Shown piece by piece: positions 56,330 to 64,000 of a stretch of 64,000 nucleotides of DNA (positions are counted from its first letter, which is position 1; every line of letters starts with the position of its first letter). The DNA lies in assembly GCF_003171655.1 (NCBI RefSeq), contig NZ_QFZL01000007.1:1-64000 (forward strand). Reading direction: 5' to 3'. A model generated the notes under the pieces. That model did no database searches, had not been told where the DNA came from, and was given only the letters and a program-made list of their open reading frames with translations. Both the position numbers and the translations under genes were made by a program. This stretch comes from Stakelama portus (GTDB lineage: Bacteria > Pseudomonadota > Alphaproteobacteria > Sphingomonadales > Sphingomonadaceae).

Positions 56330-57163
56330 ATGCGCCAGATAATGATTGCCACCGCCATTGCCACTACTGCTCTTGCCGTAGCTTCGGTCGCGACCGGCGC
56401 ACCCGCGACCCAGCGACATACGCTGCAGTCCGCAGTCGATGCGCCGACGCGGACCCCGGCCAATGTCACGCGCGATCAATATCGTCACCCGGTCGAAACG
56501 CTCGGCTTCTTCGGCGTCAGCCCGACCGACACTGTCGTGGAGATCTGGCCGGGCGGCGGCTGGTATACCGAAATCCTGGCCCCCTATCTCGCCCATGGCG
56601 GCACCTTGTGGGTCGCCTCGCCGGGACCGGAGGGTCTGGGCGGTGTGCAGAAACTGATGACGGCGCATCCGGATGCGCCCGGCTATGCCGCGATCCGCAC
56701 CGCAGCCTTCCCCGCGCGCGCCGCGACCGAGGGCCTCGCCCCCGTGCCCGACGGCACCGCCGATGTCGTCCTCACCTTCCGCAACGTCCATAACTGGCGC
56801 ATGGGTTATCAGCGCGACGGACAGGATTATTCGCCCCAGGCATTCGAACAGATGTTCGCGATGCTGAAGCCCGGCGGCACGCTGGGCGTCGTCGACCATC
56901 GCCTGCCCGAAGACGCCGATTCCGCGCGCGAACACTCGAGCGGCTATGTGAAGGTGTCGACCGTCCGCCGCCTCGCCGAGGAAGCGGGCTTCGAATATGT
57001 CGGCGCTTCGGAAGTGAACGCAAACCCCGCCGACACCGCCGATTGGGAACGTGGCGTGTGGACGCTGCCGCCGACGCTGTCGCTGCGCGATCAGGATCGC
57101 GAACGCTATCTTGCGATCGGCGAAAGCGACCGCATGACGCTCAAATTCCGCAAGCCCGCCTGA
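56330..57163 (+). CDS. Secreted methyltransferase-like protein
   Basis: A 277-residue protein with a signal peptide (about 1-24, ending ATG-APATQ) followed by a SAM-methyltransferase-like fold: VVEIWPGGGWYTEILAPYL (motif I region, about 69-87) and DVVLTFRNVHNW (about 144-155), then GGTLGVVDHRLP. It resembles the predicted methyltransferases of COG4798 (recalled). A secreted methyltransferase is odd because SAM is cytoplasmic; the signal peptide should be tested, and it may have lost methyltransferase function. Confidence 0.8.
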   Translation: MRQIMIATAIATTALAVASVATGAPATQRHTLQSAVDAPTRTPANVTRDQYRHPVETLGFFGVSPTDTVVEIWPGGGWYTEILAPYLAHGGTLWVASPGPEGLGGVQKLMTAHPDAPGYAAIRTAAFPARAATEGLAPVPDGTADVVLTFRNVHNWRMGYQRDGQDYSPQAFEQMFAMLKPGGTLGVVDHRLPEDADSAREHSSGYVKVSTVRRLAEEAGFEYVGASEVNANPADTADWERGVWTLPPTLSLRDQDRERYLAIGESDRMTLKFRKPA

Positions 57164-57209
57164 TCCCCCCGCCTGATCCCGTTACCGGGACCGGCGGTGC
57201 ATGCTTACT

Positions 57210-57773
57210 TTACTTGCCCAGCTTCTCGACCTTGTCCTGAAGCCGCGAAAGCTCGGACCGCAACGCTGCGATCTCGTCGTCCTTCGCAGCAACCGATTCG
57301 TCGGCAGCGGCTGCGCCCGGCGGCACCGCACCCGGCTTGAACGCCGCGGTCGCCGCTTCGAACATCGCCATGTTCTGCTTGGCGAGTTCGGCGAAGGGCG
57401 AATTGGCGAACGCGCCTTCGACGGCGCTTTTGAACTGTTGCTGGTTGCGGCGGAAGCTTTCCATCGACGCTTCCAGATATCCGGGGACCAGCGCCTGCAT
57501 GCTGTCGCCGTACAGCGCGATCAGCTGACGCAGAAAGCTGACCGGCAATAGCGTCTGGCCACGCGCTTCTTCTTCCATGATGATCTGGGTAAGCACGTTA
57601 TGCGTGATATCGTCTTCCGACTTCGCGTCGATCACCTTGAAGTCGCGTCCCTCGCGGGTCATCGCCGCGAGATGTTCAAGAGTGATGTATGAGGAAGTCT
57701 CCGTGTTATAAAGCCGCCGATTGGCGTACTTTTTGATGATAACCGGGCCGTTGGTATCGCCGCTCTTCTTCAT
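57210..57773 (-). CDS. phaR: PHA synthesis repressor PhaR
   Basis: 187 residues from ATG 57771-57773. The DNA-binding N-terminus VIIKKYANRRLYNTETSSYITLEHLAAMTREG is the classical PhaR signature, followed by a PHB-accumulation regulatory domain and a C-terminal coiled coil. PhaR represses phasin and PHA genes and releases DNA when polymer granules form. Its start codon overlaps (CATG) the first possible start of the divergent hydrolase gene. Confidence 0.94.
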   Translation of the reverse strand: MKKSGDTNGPVIIKKYANRRLYNTETSSYITLEHLAAMTREGRDFKVIDAKSEDDITHNVLTQIIMEEEARGQTLLPVSFLRQLIALYGDSMQALVPGYLEASMESFRRNQQQFKSAVEGAFANSPFAELAKQNMAMFEAATAAFKPGAVPPGAAAADESVAAKDDEIAALRSELSRLQDKVEKLGK

Positions 57774-58854
57774 GGAGTCGTCCTCTCCTTTGACTGACAA
57801 GCATGTAACACCGGATGATGCAGCGCAACAAGTGCCGCGGCCTTTGCCTCTGTTTTTGGCCATGCTGCGCAGCGAAACCGCAACATCCCCCGAGCGGCGA
57901 ACGCGCGCGCTTGCGGGGCTGCGCGCCTATCAACAGGCGCGCCGGCCCGCCCCGCGCGCGCCCAAGCCCGTCTTCGCGCGTTCCGGGCGGGCGGTGCTGC
58001 GCGATTATGGCGGATCGGGAACGCCGCTGGTCGTCGTTCCGTCGCTGATCAATCCGCCGCATGTCCTCGATCTCGCGCGCGGCAATTCGCTGATGCGCTG
58101 GCTGGCGCGACAGGGTGTCCGGCCGATGCTGGTCGATTGGGGCACGCCCTCGCCCGCCGAGCGCGATCAGGACATCACCGCGCATATCGAACAATTGCTG
58201 CTGCCGCTGATCGGCGCGCTGCCCCGCCCGCCGCTGCTGATGGGCTATTGCCTCGGCGGCACGATGGCGATGGCCGCGGCATGCGCGACGCCGGTCGCCG
58301 GGCTCGCGACCGTCGCCGCGCCCTGGCGATTTGCAGGCTATGGCGATTCCCGGTCGGCGATGGATTCGGTCTGGCACCACGCGCATGAAAATTGCGAGCG
58401 GATGGGCCTGGTCCCGATGGAAGTGCTGCAGGCAGGTTTCTGGCAACTCGATCCCGCGCGCACCATCGCGAAATATGAGCGGTTTTCGGCCATGCCGCGC
58501 GGCAGCGCGCGCGCAAACGCCTTTGTCGCGCTCGAGGATTGGGCGAATGGAGGCGCGCCGCTAACCTATGCCGCCGGACGCCAATTGTTCGACGATTTCC
58601 TCCACGCCGATCTGCCCGGACGCGGCAAATGGATCGTCGCGGGCAGGCCGGTCGGTCCCGCAGCGCTCGATTGCCCGGCAGTCGAATTCGTATCGGCGAG
58701 CGACCGGATCGTGCCGGCCGCTACTGCGGCGGGGCTGGCCGATTCGCGCATCCTGTCCGCCGGGCATGTCGGCATGATCGTCGGCGGTCGGGGCCGCGCG
58801 CAGCTATGGGAACCGCTTGCCGACTGGCTAAGAGCGCATCGTCTTCCTAGATAG
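57772..58854 (+). CDS. PHA-synthase-like alpha/beta hydrolase
   Basis: Up to 360 residues if started at ATG 57772; other starts (TTG 57790, GTG 57832, ATG 57862) are possible and no ribosome site decides. It contains the PhaC-type elbow MGYCLGGTMAM, with cysteine in place of the usual serine, and WGTPSPAERD, LINPPHVLDL, which resemble PHA synthases. It is shorter than class I PhaC. Given phaR and phaA nearby, a role in polyhydroxyalkanoate metabolism is likely, but polymerase activity is not certain. Confidence 0.82.
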   Translation: MESSSPLTDKHVTPDDAAQQVPRPLPLFLAMLRSETATSPERRTRALAGLRAYQQARRPAPRAPKPVFARSGRAVLRDYGGSGTPLVVVPSLINPPHVLDLARGNSLMRWLARQGVRPMLVDWGTPSPAERDQDITAHIEQLLLPLIGALPRPPLLMGYCLGGTMAMAAACATPVAGLATVAAPWRFAGYGDSRSAMDSVWHHAHENCERMGLVPMEVLQAGFWQLDPARTIAKYERFSAMPRGSARANAFVALEDWANGGAPLTYAAGRQLFDDFLHADLPGRGKWIVAGRPVGPAALDCPAVEFVSASDRIVPAATAAGLADSRILSAGHVGMIVGGRGRAQLWEPLADWLRAHRLPR

Positions 58855-58890
58855 GCGCCATCGAATCACGAGCCATCCGCAGGAGCTTCC

Positions 58891-60063
58891 ATGCCAGATA
58901 TCGTCATCGCCGCCGCAAAACGCACGCCGGTCGGCAGCTTCCTCGGCGCTTTCGCCAATACCCCGGCGCACGAACTCGGCCGAACCGCCATCGAAGCGGC
59001 GCTGGCACAGGCAGGGGTGAAGGGCGACGAGGTTTCCGAAGTCATATTGGGCCAGGTGCTGACGGCTGCGCAGGGCCAGAACCCGGCACGCCAGGCGTCG
59101 ATGGCGGCGGGCGTGCCCAAGGAAATCCCGGCATGGGGCGTCAATCAGGTGTGCGGATCGGGCCTGCGCGCGGTCGCACTTGCCTATCAGGCCGCGGCGA
59201 CCGGCGATTCGACCATCGTCGTCGCCGGCGGTCAGGAAAATATGTCGATGAGCGCCCATGCCCAGATGCTGCGCGCAGGCACCAAGATGGGCGATGTCAG
59301 CCTGATCGACACGATGATCAAGGATGGCCTGACCGACGTGTTCAACGGCTATCACATGGGCATCACCGCCGAAAATCTGGCCGAACAATATGAAATCTCG
59401 CGCGGCGAACAGGATGCATTCGCCGTCCGTTCGCAGAATCTCGCCGAAAAGGCGCGCGCCGACGGCAGGTTCAAGGACGAAATCGCCCCGGTGACGGTAA
59501 AGGGCCGCAAGGGCGATATCATCGTCGATCAGGACGAATATATCCGCGCCGGCGCCACGGTTGAGGGCGTGTCGGGCCTTCGCCCCGCCTTCAAGAAGGA
59601 CGGGACGGTCACTGCCGCCAACGCCAGCGGCATCAACGATGGCGGCGCCGCGCTCGTCATCATGACCGCCGACGAAGCCGCACGCCGGGGCATCACGCCG
59701 CTCGCGCGCATCGCCAGCTGGGCCAGCGCGGGTGTCGACCCGTCGATCATGGGCATCGGACCGGTCCCCGCCACGCGCCGCGCGCTGGAAAAGGCCGGCT
59801 GGAGCATCGGCGATCTCGACCTGATCGAAGCCAACGAAGCCTTTGCCGCGCAGGCGCTGTCGGTCGGCAAGGAGCTTGGCTGGGATCCGGACAAGGTCAA
59901 TGTCAATGGCGGCGCGATCGCCATCGGCCACCCGATCGGCGCATCGGGCGCCCGCGTGCTGACGACATTGCTCTACGAAATGCAGAAGCGTGATGCGAAA
60001 AAGGGTCTCGCGACGCTCTGCATCGGCGGCGGCATGGGCATCGCCATGTGCGTCGAGCGCTGA
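58891..60063 (+). CDS. phaA: Acetyl-CoA acetyltransferase (thiolase)
   Basis: 390 residues with CAGGAG 8 bases before the ATG. Thiolase residues are present: catalytic cysteine in [11 protein letters not shown] (about 87-97), [11 protein letters not shown] with the histidine (about 348-358), and [12 protein letters not shown] at the C-terminus with the second cysteine. It condenses two acetyl-CoA to acetoacetyl-CoA, the first step of PHB synthesis. Position beside phaR and the PhaC-like hydrolase supports the biosynthetic role. Confidence 0.93.
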   Translation: MPDIVIAAAKRTPVGSFLGAFANTPAHELGRTAIEAALAQAGVKGDEVSEVILGQVLTAAQGQNPARQASMAAGVPKEIPAWGVNQVCGSGLRAVALAYQAAATGDSTIVVAGGQENMSMSAHAQMLRAGTKMGDVSLIDTMIKDGLTDVFNGYHMGITAENLAEQYEISRGEQDAFAVRSQNLAEKARADGRFKDEIAPVTVKGRKGDIIVDQDEYIRAGATVEGVSGLRPAFKKDGTVTAANASGINDGGAALVIMTADEAARRGITPLARIASWASAGVDPSIMGIGPVPATRRALEKAGWSIGDLDLIEANEAFAAQALSVGKELGWDPDKVNVNGGAIAIGHPIGASGARVLTTLLYEMQKRDAKKGLATLCIGGGMGIAMCVER

Positions 60064-60079
60064 TCACATACTTCCGGTG

Positions 60080-60103
60080 CCTCCCCCGGCCTGCCGGGGG
60101 AGG
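60080..60103. terminator. Palindromic hairpin between phaA and alr
   Basis: A perfect 11-base stem CCTCCCCCGGC/GCCGGGGGAGG with a 2-base loop lies between convergent phaA and alr. No U-tract follows on either strand, so it may block or stabilise transcripts rather than act as a classic terminator. Confidence 0.5.
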
Positions 60104-60105
60104 AA

Positions 60106-61146
60106 TTACATCCAGACCCGGTCGAACCGCTGTCCCAGTCCGGTCAGCAGCTCATATTGCGACAGGCCGGTCAGCATCGCAGTTTCCGGCAGCGCATAAT
60201 CGAGTCCGATCCAGTCGCCTTCGGCCAGTTCCGCCGCGGCATCGACTCCGACCGCAAGCAGGTCCATCGACACCCGCCCCAGCACGGGCAGCTTGCGATC
60301 GCCCGAATGCGCGCCGCCCTTGCCCGAAAAGCACCGCAGATAGCCGTCGGCATAGCCGATATTGAGGATCGCGACCTGGGTGTCAGCAGGCGCGGTCCAG
60401 GTGGCGTTATAACCGACCGTCTCACCCGCCTTCACGTGACGTCGCTGCAATATCTGCGCCTGCGGAAATACCACCTGCCGGATATGCACGGCATGCGCAG
60501 CGCATTGCACGCCGCCGTACAGCGCAATGCCCGGCCGCGTCAGATCGAAATGATAATCGCCGCCCAGCGCGATGCCCGCCGAATTGGCCAGGCTCATCCG
60601 CCGCGCCGCGGTCCGCCCGCGCAACCCCGCCAGTGCATCGCGCTGCCGCGCGTTCATCGACACGTCCTCATCGGCACAGGCAAGATGGCTCATCAACGTA
60701 TCGATCGTCAGCCCGTCGAGCAGGCCCGACGCCGCATCCTCGACCGAAATGCCCAGCCGGTTCATCCCGGTATCGACCATCACGTCACAGACACCGCCGC
60801 CCGCTTCGCGCCAGCGCCGCACCTGCTCGGCGCTCGCCAGCACCGGTCGCGCCGGTCCCGCAAGCGCCAGATCCATGTCTTCGGCGCGGACGCCATGCAG
60901 TACCGAAAGCGATGCAGGCGCAATATCGCCCAATGTCGCCGCCTCGGCCCAGGTCGCAACGAAAAAGTCCCGGCATCCGGCCCGGGACAGCCGTCGCACC
61001 ACGTCGCGTGCGCCCAGCCCATAGCCATCGGCCTTCACGGCCGCGCCGCACGCCGCGCTGCCGCTCATCGCGTCGAGCGCGCGCCAATTGGCAACCAGGG
61101 CATCCCCATCGAGGGAAAGGCGGAGCGGAGCAGGCGGTATGGTCAC
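60106..61146 (-). CDS. alr: Alanine racemase
   Basis: About 346 residues from GTG 61144-61146 (an upstream TTG at 61182 is less likely). The PLP lysine lies in AAVKADGYGLGARDV (K about 39), the GYNATWTAP region and VLGRVSMDLLAVG with the second catalytic-loop residues follow. It makes D-alanine for peptidoglycan. The length and conserved core indicate an intact enzyme. Confidence 0.93.
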   Translation of the reverse strand: MTIPPAPLRLSLDGDALVANWRALDAMSGSAACGAAVKADGYGLGARDVVRRLSRAGCRDFFVATWAEAATLGDIAPASLSVLHGVRAEDMDLALAGPARPVLASAEQVRRWREAGGGVCDVMVDTGMNRLGISVEDAASGLLDGLTIDTLMSHLACADEDVSMNARQRDALAGLRGRTAARRMSLANSAGIALGGDYHFDLTRPGIALYGGVQCAAHAVHIRQVVFPQAQILQRRHVKAGETVGYNATWTAPADTQVAILNIGYADGYLRCFSGKGGAHSGDRKLPVLGRVSMDLLAVGVDAAAELAEGDWIGLDYALPETAMLTGLSQYELLTGLGQRFDRVWM

Positions 61147-61215
61147 CCCATGCCCCCTATGCCCGGGTCGCGGCGACGGCAAGCCGCGACACCGCGCTAG
61201 CGCCCCCTCACGGCG

Positions 61216-64000
61216 TCACAGCGTGATGCCATAGCGGGCATATTGTTCGTCGACCGCGGGCGTCAGCAGCCGCGCCTTGTCGATGTCCTGCTGACCGCGG
61301 CGATCGCCGTTGCGCAGCCGGATCAGGCCACGCATGAACAGGCTTGCCGGCAGGTCGGGCGAAATGGCGAGCGCGGCGTCGAAATCGGCCAGCGCCTTTT
61401 CCATGTCGCCAAGGCGGAAATAGACCATCGCCCGGCTGTCGAGAATGGCGGACGGCGTTTGCGCCAGTTCGATCGCGCGCGTGCAATCCTGCAGCGCCGA
61501 TTCGATCTGAACGTTACGCGTTCCCTTGAGCCAGCAACGTCCGTTCAGCAATTCCGGGTCGTTGGGCCGCTCTTCGACTTCAGCATCGAGCAACGCGACC
61601 GCTTCGTCGACCCGCCCGGCATCGGCCAGCACATTGGCTTTGACTTCGACATAGCTTCCACGATTATTGTCGCCGAGCGCAATCTGCTCGTCGACCAGCG
61701 CCAGCGCCGCTTCGGTATCGCCGGTCAGCGACAGCAGCCGGATAACCGCAATCGTTGCCGGCATCATCGAAGGATCGAGCAGCATCGCCTCGCGCGCATC
61801 CTCAAGCGCCGAGTCATAATCGCCGATGATCTGATATACGCCCGACCGCAAAAGATAGGTGTTCGCGCTGGGAACGATGTCGAGCGCCGCGCTATAATCC
61901 CGCAGCGCCGCCTCATGATCGAACACGCCGCGGTGGAAGGAAGCGCTGGCAAGATAGCCCGCGCCATTCTCATCCCCCGGCTGATTGGCAAGATCGAAAA
62001 AGGCTTCTTCGATGGGATCGAGCAGTCCCGCCTTGCGCGCAGCGATCACTTCGTCGGTATAGGAAGGCAGATCGGCGGGTGCGATCAGGCGCAGCGCCTG
62101 CGCCTTGGCGCGCGCGACATCGCGACGCACCGTCGGAATATCGGCCGCCGCCACTTCGCCAAGCCCGGTAATGACGCGATCATCCACGGTCACAACATTG
62201 GCGTCCTGCACCACGCTGCGCCGGAATTCCCCCCCGGCCAGCGATGTCGGCAACGTCCGCGCGCCGTCGATCGTGAAGTCGCCATCGGGCAGGCGGTACC
62301 GGGTCACTATCCGCTCATCGCTATAATCGCCTGCCTGGACCGGGATTTCGCGCCATTCGCGCCGCGCACGATTGGGCGCGAAGACGAGCGCGGTCAGCGT
62401 CGGATCGATCGACAGCTTCTGACGGCCATTTTCCTCTTCCCATTCGGGCCAGTAAATGCCGTGCGACTCAACCGTTGCGATCCCGGTGTCGTCGGAAAAG
62501 CTGATGTCGCCGCCAAGATAGCGATAGCGATTGCCCAGCACGTTGACGATCATCGCCTTGACGAAATCATCGATCTGCTCGGGCGCGGCGGTATTCACTG
62601 CGGTACGCAATATATCGACCATGTCGCCGCGCACCTCGCTGCGGATCGTATAGAGCGACGGAAGCCGCAGCCCCGCGCGCGAATCGATATCCAGATGCGT
62701 CACGACATCGGGACGGGCATGCGGGTGCGGGACGATTTCCTCGAGTTCGGCACCCTGCGCGCGCATCGGCAGCGCGTGGCGCGACGGCGGCGTGTCGGCC
62801 AGATCGGCGAGCGTCGCGCCCGATCGCGTGCCGTCGAGCCAATAGGTCTGCCCGTCGATCTGCGCACGCACCAGCACATGATCGAACGCGCCCGCCATCG
62901 GCAGCCGTTCGGGCACCAGTGCATCGACGGTGATGCTCATCATCGCCGGCTCGGCTTCGATCCCCAGCTCCCGCAGCATCGCCAGCAACAGCAACGTCTT
63001 GGCCTTGCAATCGCCATAACGACGCTCCCAGGTCTGCGCGGGCGTCTGCGGCGTGTAATTGCCGCCATCCATACCTTCGAACAGGTAGCGGACGTCGTTC
63101 TGCACCAGCATCAATGCCCTGGCGGCACGTTCGCGCGGGTCGCGCGTGGCCCTGGCGATCTGCGCCACTTGCTGCGCGAGCGGACTGCCCGGCGCGATCA
63201 GCCCCTGGGTATCATATAGCGGCGCCATCGCCGCCGAAACGTCGCGCCAGCTGTCGAAGGTCGACATTTCGACCAGCGGCACTTCGCGATACCGCATCGG
63301 GGCATCGTCGGGCATTTCCGGCGATGTCGGGGCAGGCAGTGCGATCGTCACCTGATGGAAGCCGTCGCTGTCGCTTTCCGTGACATCGAGCGCCTCGACA
63401 TGCGATTTCCAATGCACTGCCTGTCCGGTGGGCCAGGAAAGACGCACCCGCCCGAAATCGACCTGCATCGGCGCCTGCATGATCTGTGCAACTGCCTGAA
63501 CATTCCCGTCCAGCGCGCTGTCATGCTGGGTAATCGAATAGGTGAAGCGCAGGACATCGCCCACCCGCAGCCCCTGCACTGCCAGAGTCGCAGTCAGTGT
63601 CCCCGTCAGATAGGCCTGTTCGAGCTGCTGTTCGCGTTGCAGCACCGAAAAACGCGAATCACCGGCCAGCACGTCGATCGTCTCATCGCCGCGCAAAATA
63701 TCGACGCGATGGATGATCACATCGCCATTATCGGGATTCCAGTCGAGTTTGAGCGTCCCCAGCTGCGTCGCCATCTGCGTCGACGATATCCGCACCGCAA
63801 TATCGGAATAGGTCCATAGCTGGTCCCCATCGATCCGCTGTTGCTGGTCATATATCAGGAACGTCGCCCGCGAAGATGCCGAGGCGTCGGAAATACGCGC
63901 CGCATCGACCCATGCCGGCGCAGGGGCATATTTGGGGGTATCGTCGGCATGCGCGACGCCCGCCATCAAAAACAGCGCCAGGCTCGCCAGCAGGAAACGG
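61216..64000 (-). CDS. DUF3857/transglutaminase-like/TPR protein (partial at right edge)
   Basis: At least 928 residues; the frame continues beyond 64000, where RFLLASLALFLMAGVAHA-DD is the end of a signal peptide, so the true start lies outside. Order: DUF3857 domain (about 30-260), transglutaminase-like domain with the cysteine in RYGDCKAKTLLLLAMLRELGI (about 325-345), and a C-terminal set of TPR units (about 680-920, such as AMVYFRLGDMEKALADFDAALA). Secreted proteins of this type are common in sphingomonads; biochemical function is unknown. Confidence 0.85.
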   Translation of the reverse strand, partial: RFLLASLALFLMAGVAHADDTPKYAPAPAWVDAARISDASASSRATFLIYDQQQRIDGDQLWTYSDIAVRISSTQMATQLGTLKLDWNPDNGDVIIHRVDILRGDETIDVLAGDSRFSVLQREQQLEQAYLTGTLTATLAVQGLRVGDVLRFTYSITQHDSALDGNVQAVAQIMQAPMQVDFGRVRLSWPTGQAVHWKSHVEALDVTESDSDGFHQVTIALPAPTSPEMPDDAPMRYREVPLVEMSTFDSWRDVSAAMAPLYDTQGLIAPGSPLAQQVAQIARATRDPRERAARALMLVQNDVRYLFEGMDGGNYTPQTPAQTWERRYGDCKAKTLLLLAMLRELGIEAEPAMMSITVDALVPERLPMAGAFDHVLVRAQIDGQTYWLDGTRSGATLADLADTPPSRHALPMRAQGAELEEIVPHPHARPDVVTHLDIDSRAGLRLPSLYTIRSEVRGDMVDILRTAVNTAAPEQIDDFVKAMIVNVLGNRYRYLGGDISFSDDTGIATVESHGIYWPEWEEENGRQKLSIDPTLTALVFAPNRARREWREIPVQAGDYSDERIVTRYRLPDGDFTIDGARTLPTSLAGGEFRRSVVQDANVVTVDDRVITGLGEVAAADIPTVRRDVARAKAQALRLIAPADLPSYTDEVIAARKAGLLDPIEEAFFDLANQPGDENGAGYLASASFHRGVFDHEAALRDYSAALDIVPSANTYLLRSGVYQIIGDYDSALEDAREAMLLDPSMMPATIAVIRLLSLTGDTEAALALVDEQIALGDNNRGSYVEVKANVLADAGRVDEAVALLDAEVEERPNDPELLNGRCWLKGTRNVQIESALQDCTRAIELAQTPSAILDSRAMVYFRLGDMEKALADFDAALAISPDLPASLFMRGLIRLRNGDRRGQQDIDKARLLTPAVDEQYARYGITL

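Overview
The window is high-GC DNA from an alphaproteobacterium, most likely a member of the Sphingomonadaceae. This rests on the split F1-only ATP synthase operon, the lpoA-like/rsmI/yraN/gshB cluster, PHA genes under a PhaR-type repressor, and intergenic palindromes of a type common in sphingomonads. No rRNA, tRNA or CRISPR array was recognised.

Positions 1 to about 26,000 look like an acquired defence and mobilization island. It opens with the edge of an IS3-type element. A vsr gene and a C5 cytosine methyltransferase follow, then a tightly overlapping minus-strand operon of GHKL (MutL/MORC-like) ATPase, Z1 helicase-like ATPase, DUF4420 PD-(D/E)XK protein and AIPR protein. This gene set matches the Mza-type defence system. 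A degenerate, GC-rich, hairpin-rich stretch follows, containing an AlpA regulator and a broken DUF2314-like gene. Next is a mobilization module: ArdC-like antirestriction protein, sigma region-4-like protein, MNT-HEPN fusion, TraC/TraD-like proteins, an oriT-like site, TraA relaxase and a DUF6118 protein. The island ends with a second defence cluster: a 1464-residue NACHT-type NTPase with a C-terminal PD-(D/E)XK nuclease signature, a nuclease-like partner, and a HEPN (AbiU2-like) protein. No integrase, coupling protein or type IV secretion genes are visible, so the island is either a mobilizable remnant or continues to the left.

From about 26,050 to 64,000 the content is ordinary chromosome. 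It includes PAP2 phosphatase, hemW, lpoA-like lipoprotein, rsmI, yraN, gshB, xerC, dedA, uppP, transaldolase, a DUF2490 protein, priA, a trypsin-like membrane protease with an esterase, ada, TonB-like and PilZ proteins, a DEAD-box helicase, a TPR protein, atpHAGDC with an extra lipoprotein gene between atpG and atpD, cpaF, a double retropepsin-PDZ protein, a periplasmic methyltransferase-like protein, phaR, a PHA-synthase-like hydrolase, phaA, alr, and a DUF3857/transglutaminase/TPR protein that runs off the right edge.

The most interesting signals are the two defence clusters; an oriT whose predicted leading strand would be the template for ArdC, which lies behind a cluster of GC-rich hairpins; and palindromic repeats that apparently donate the Shine-Dalgarno sequence to gshB and atpG. 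All functions are inferred from sequence motifs and gene order read by eye; no database search was run.
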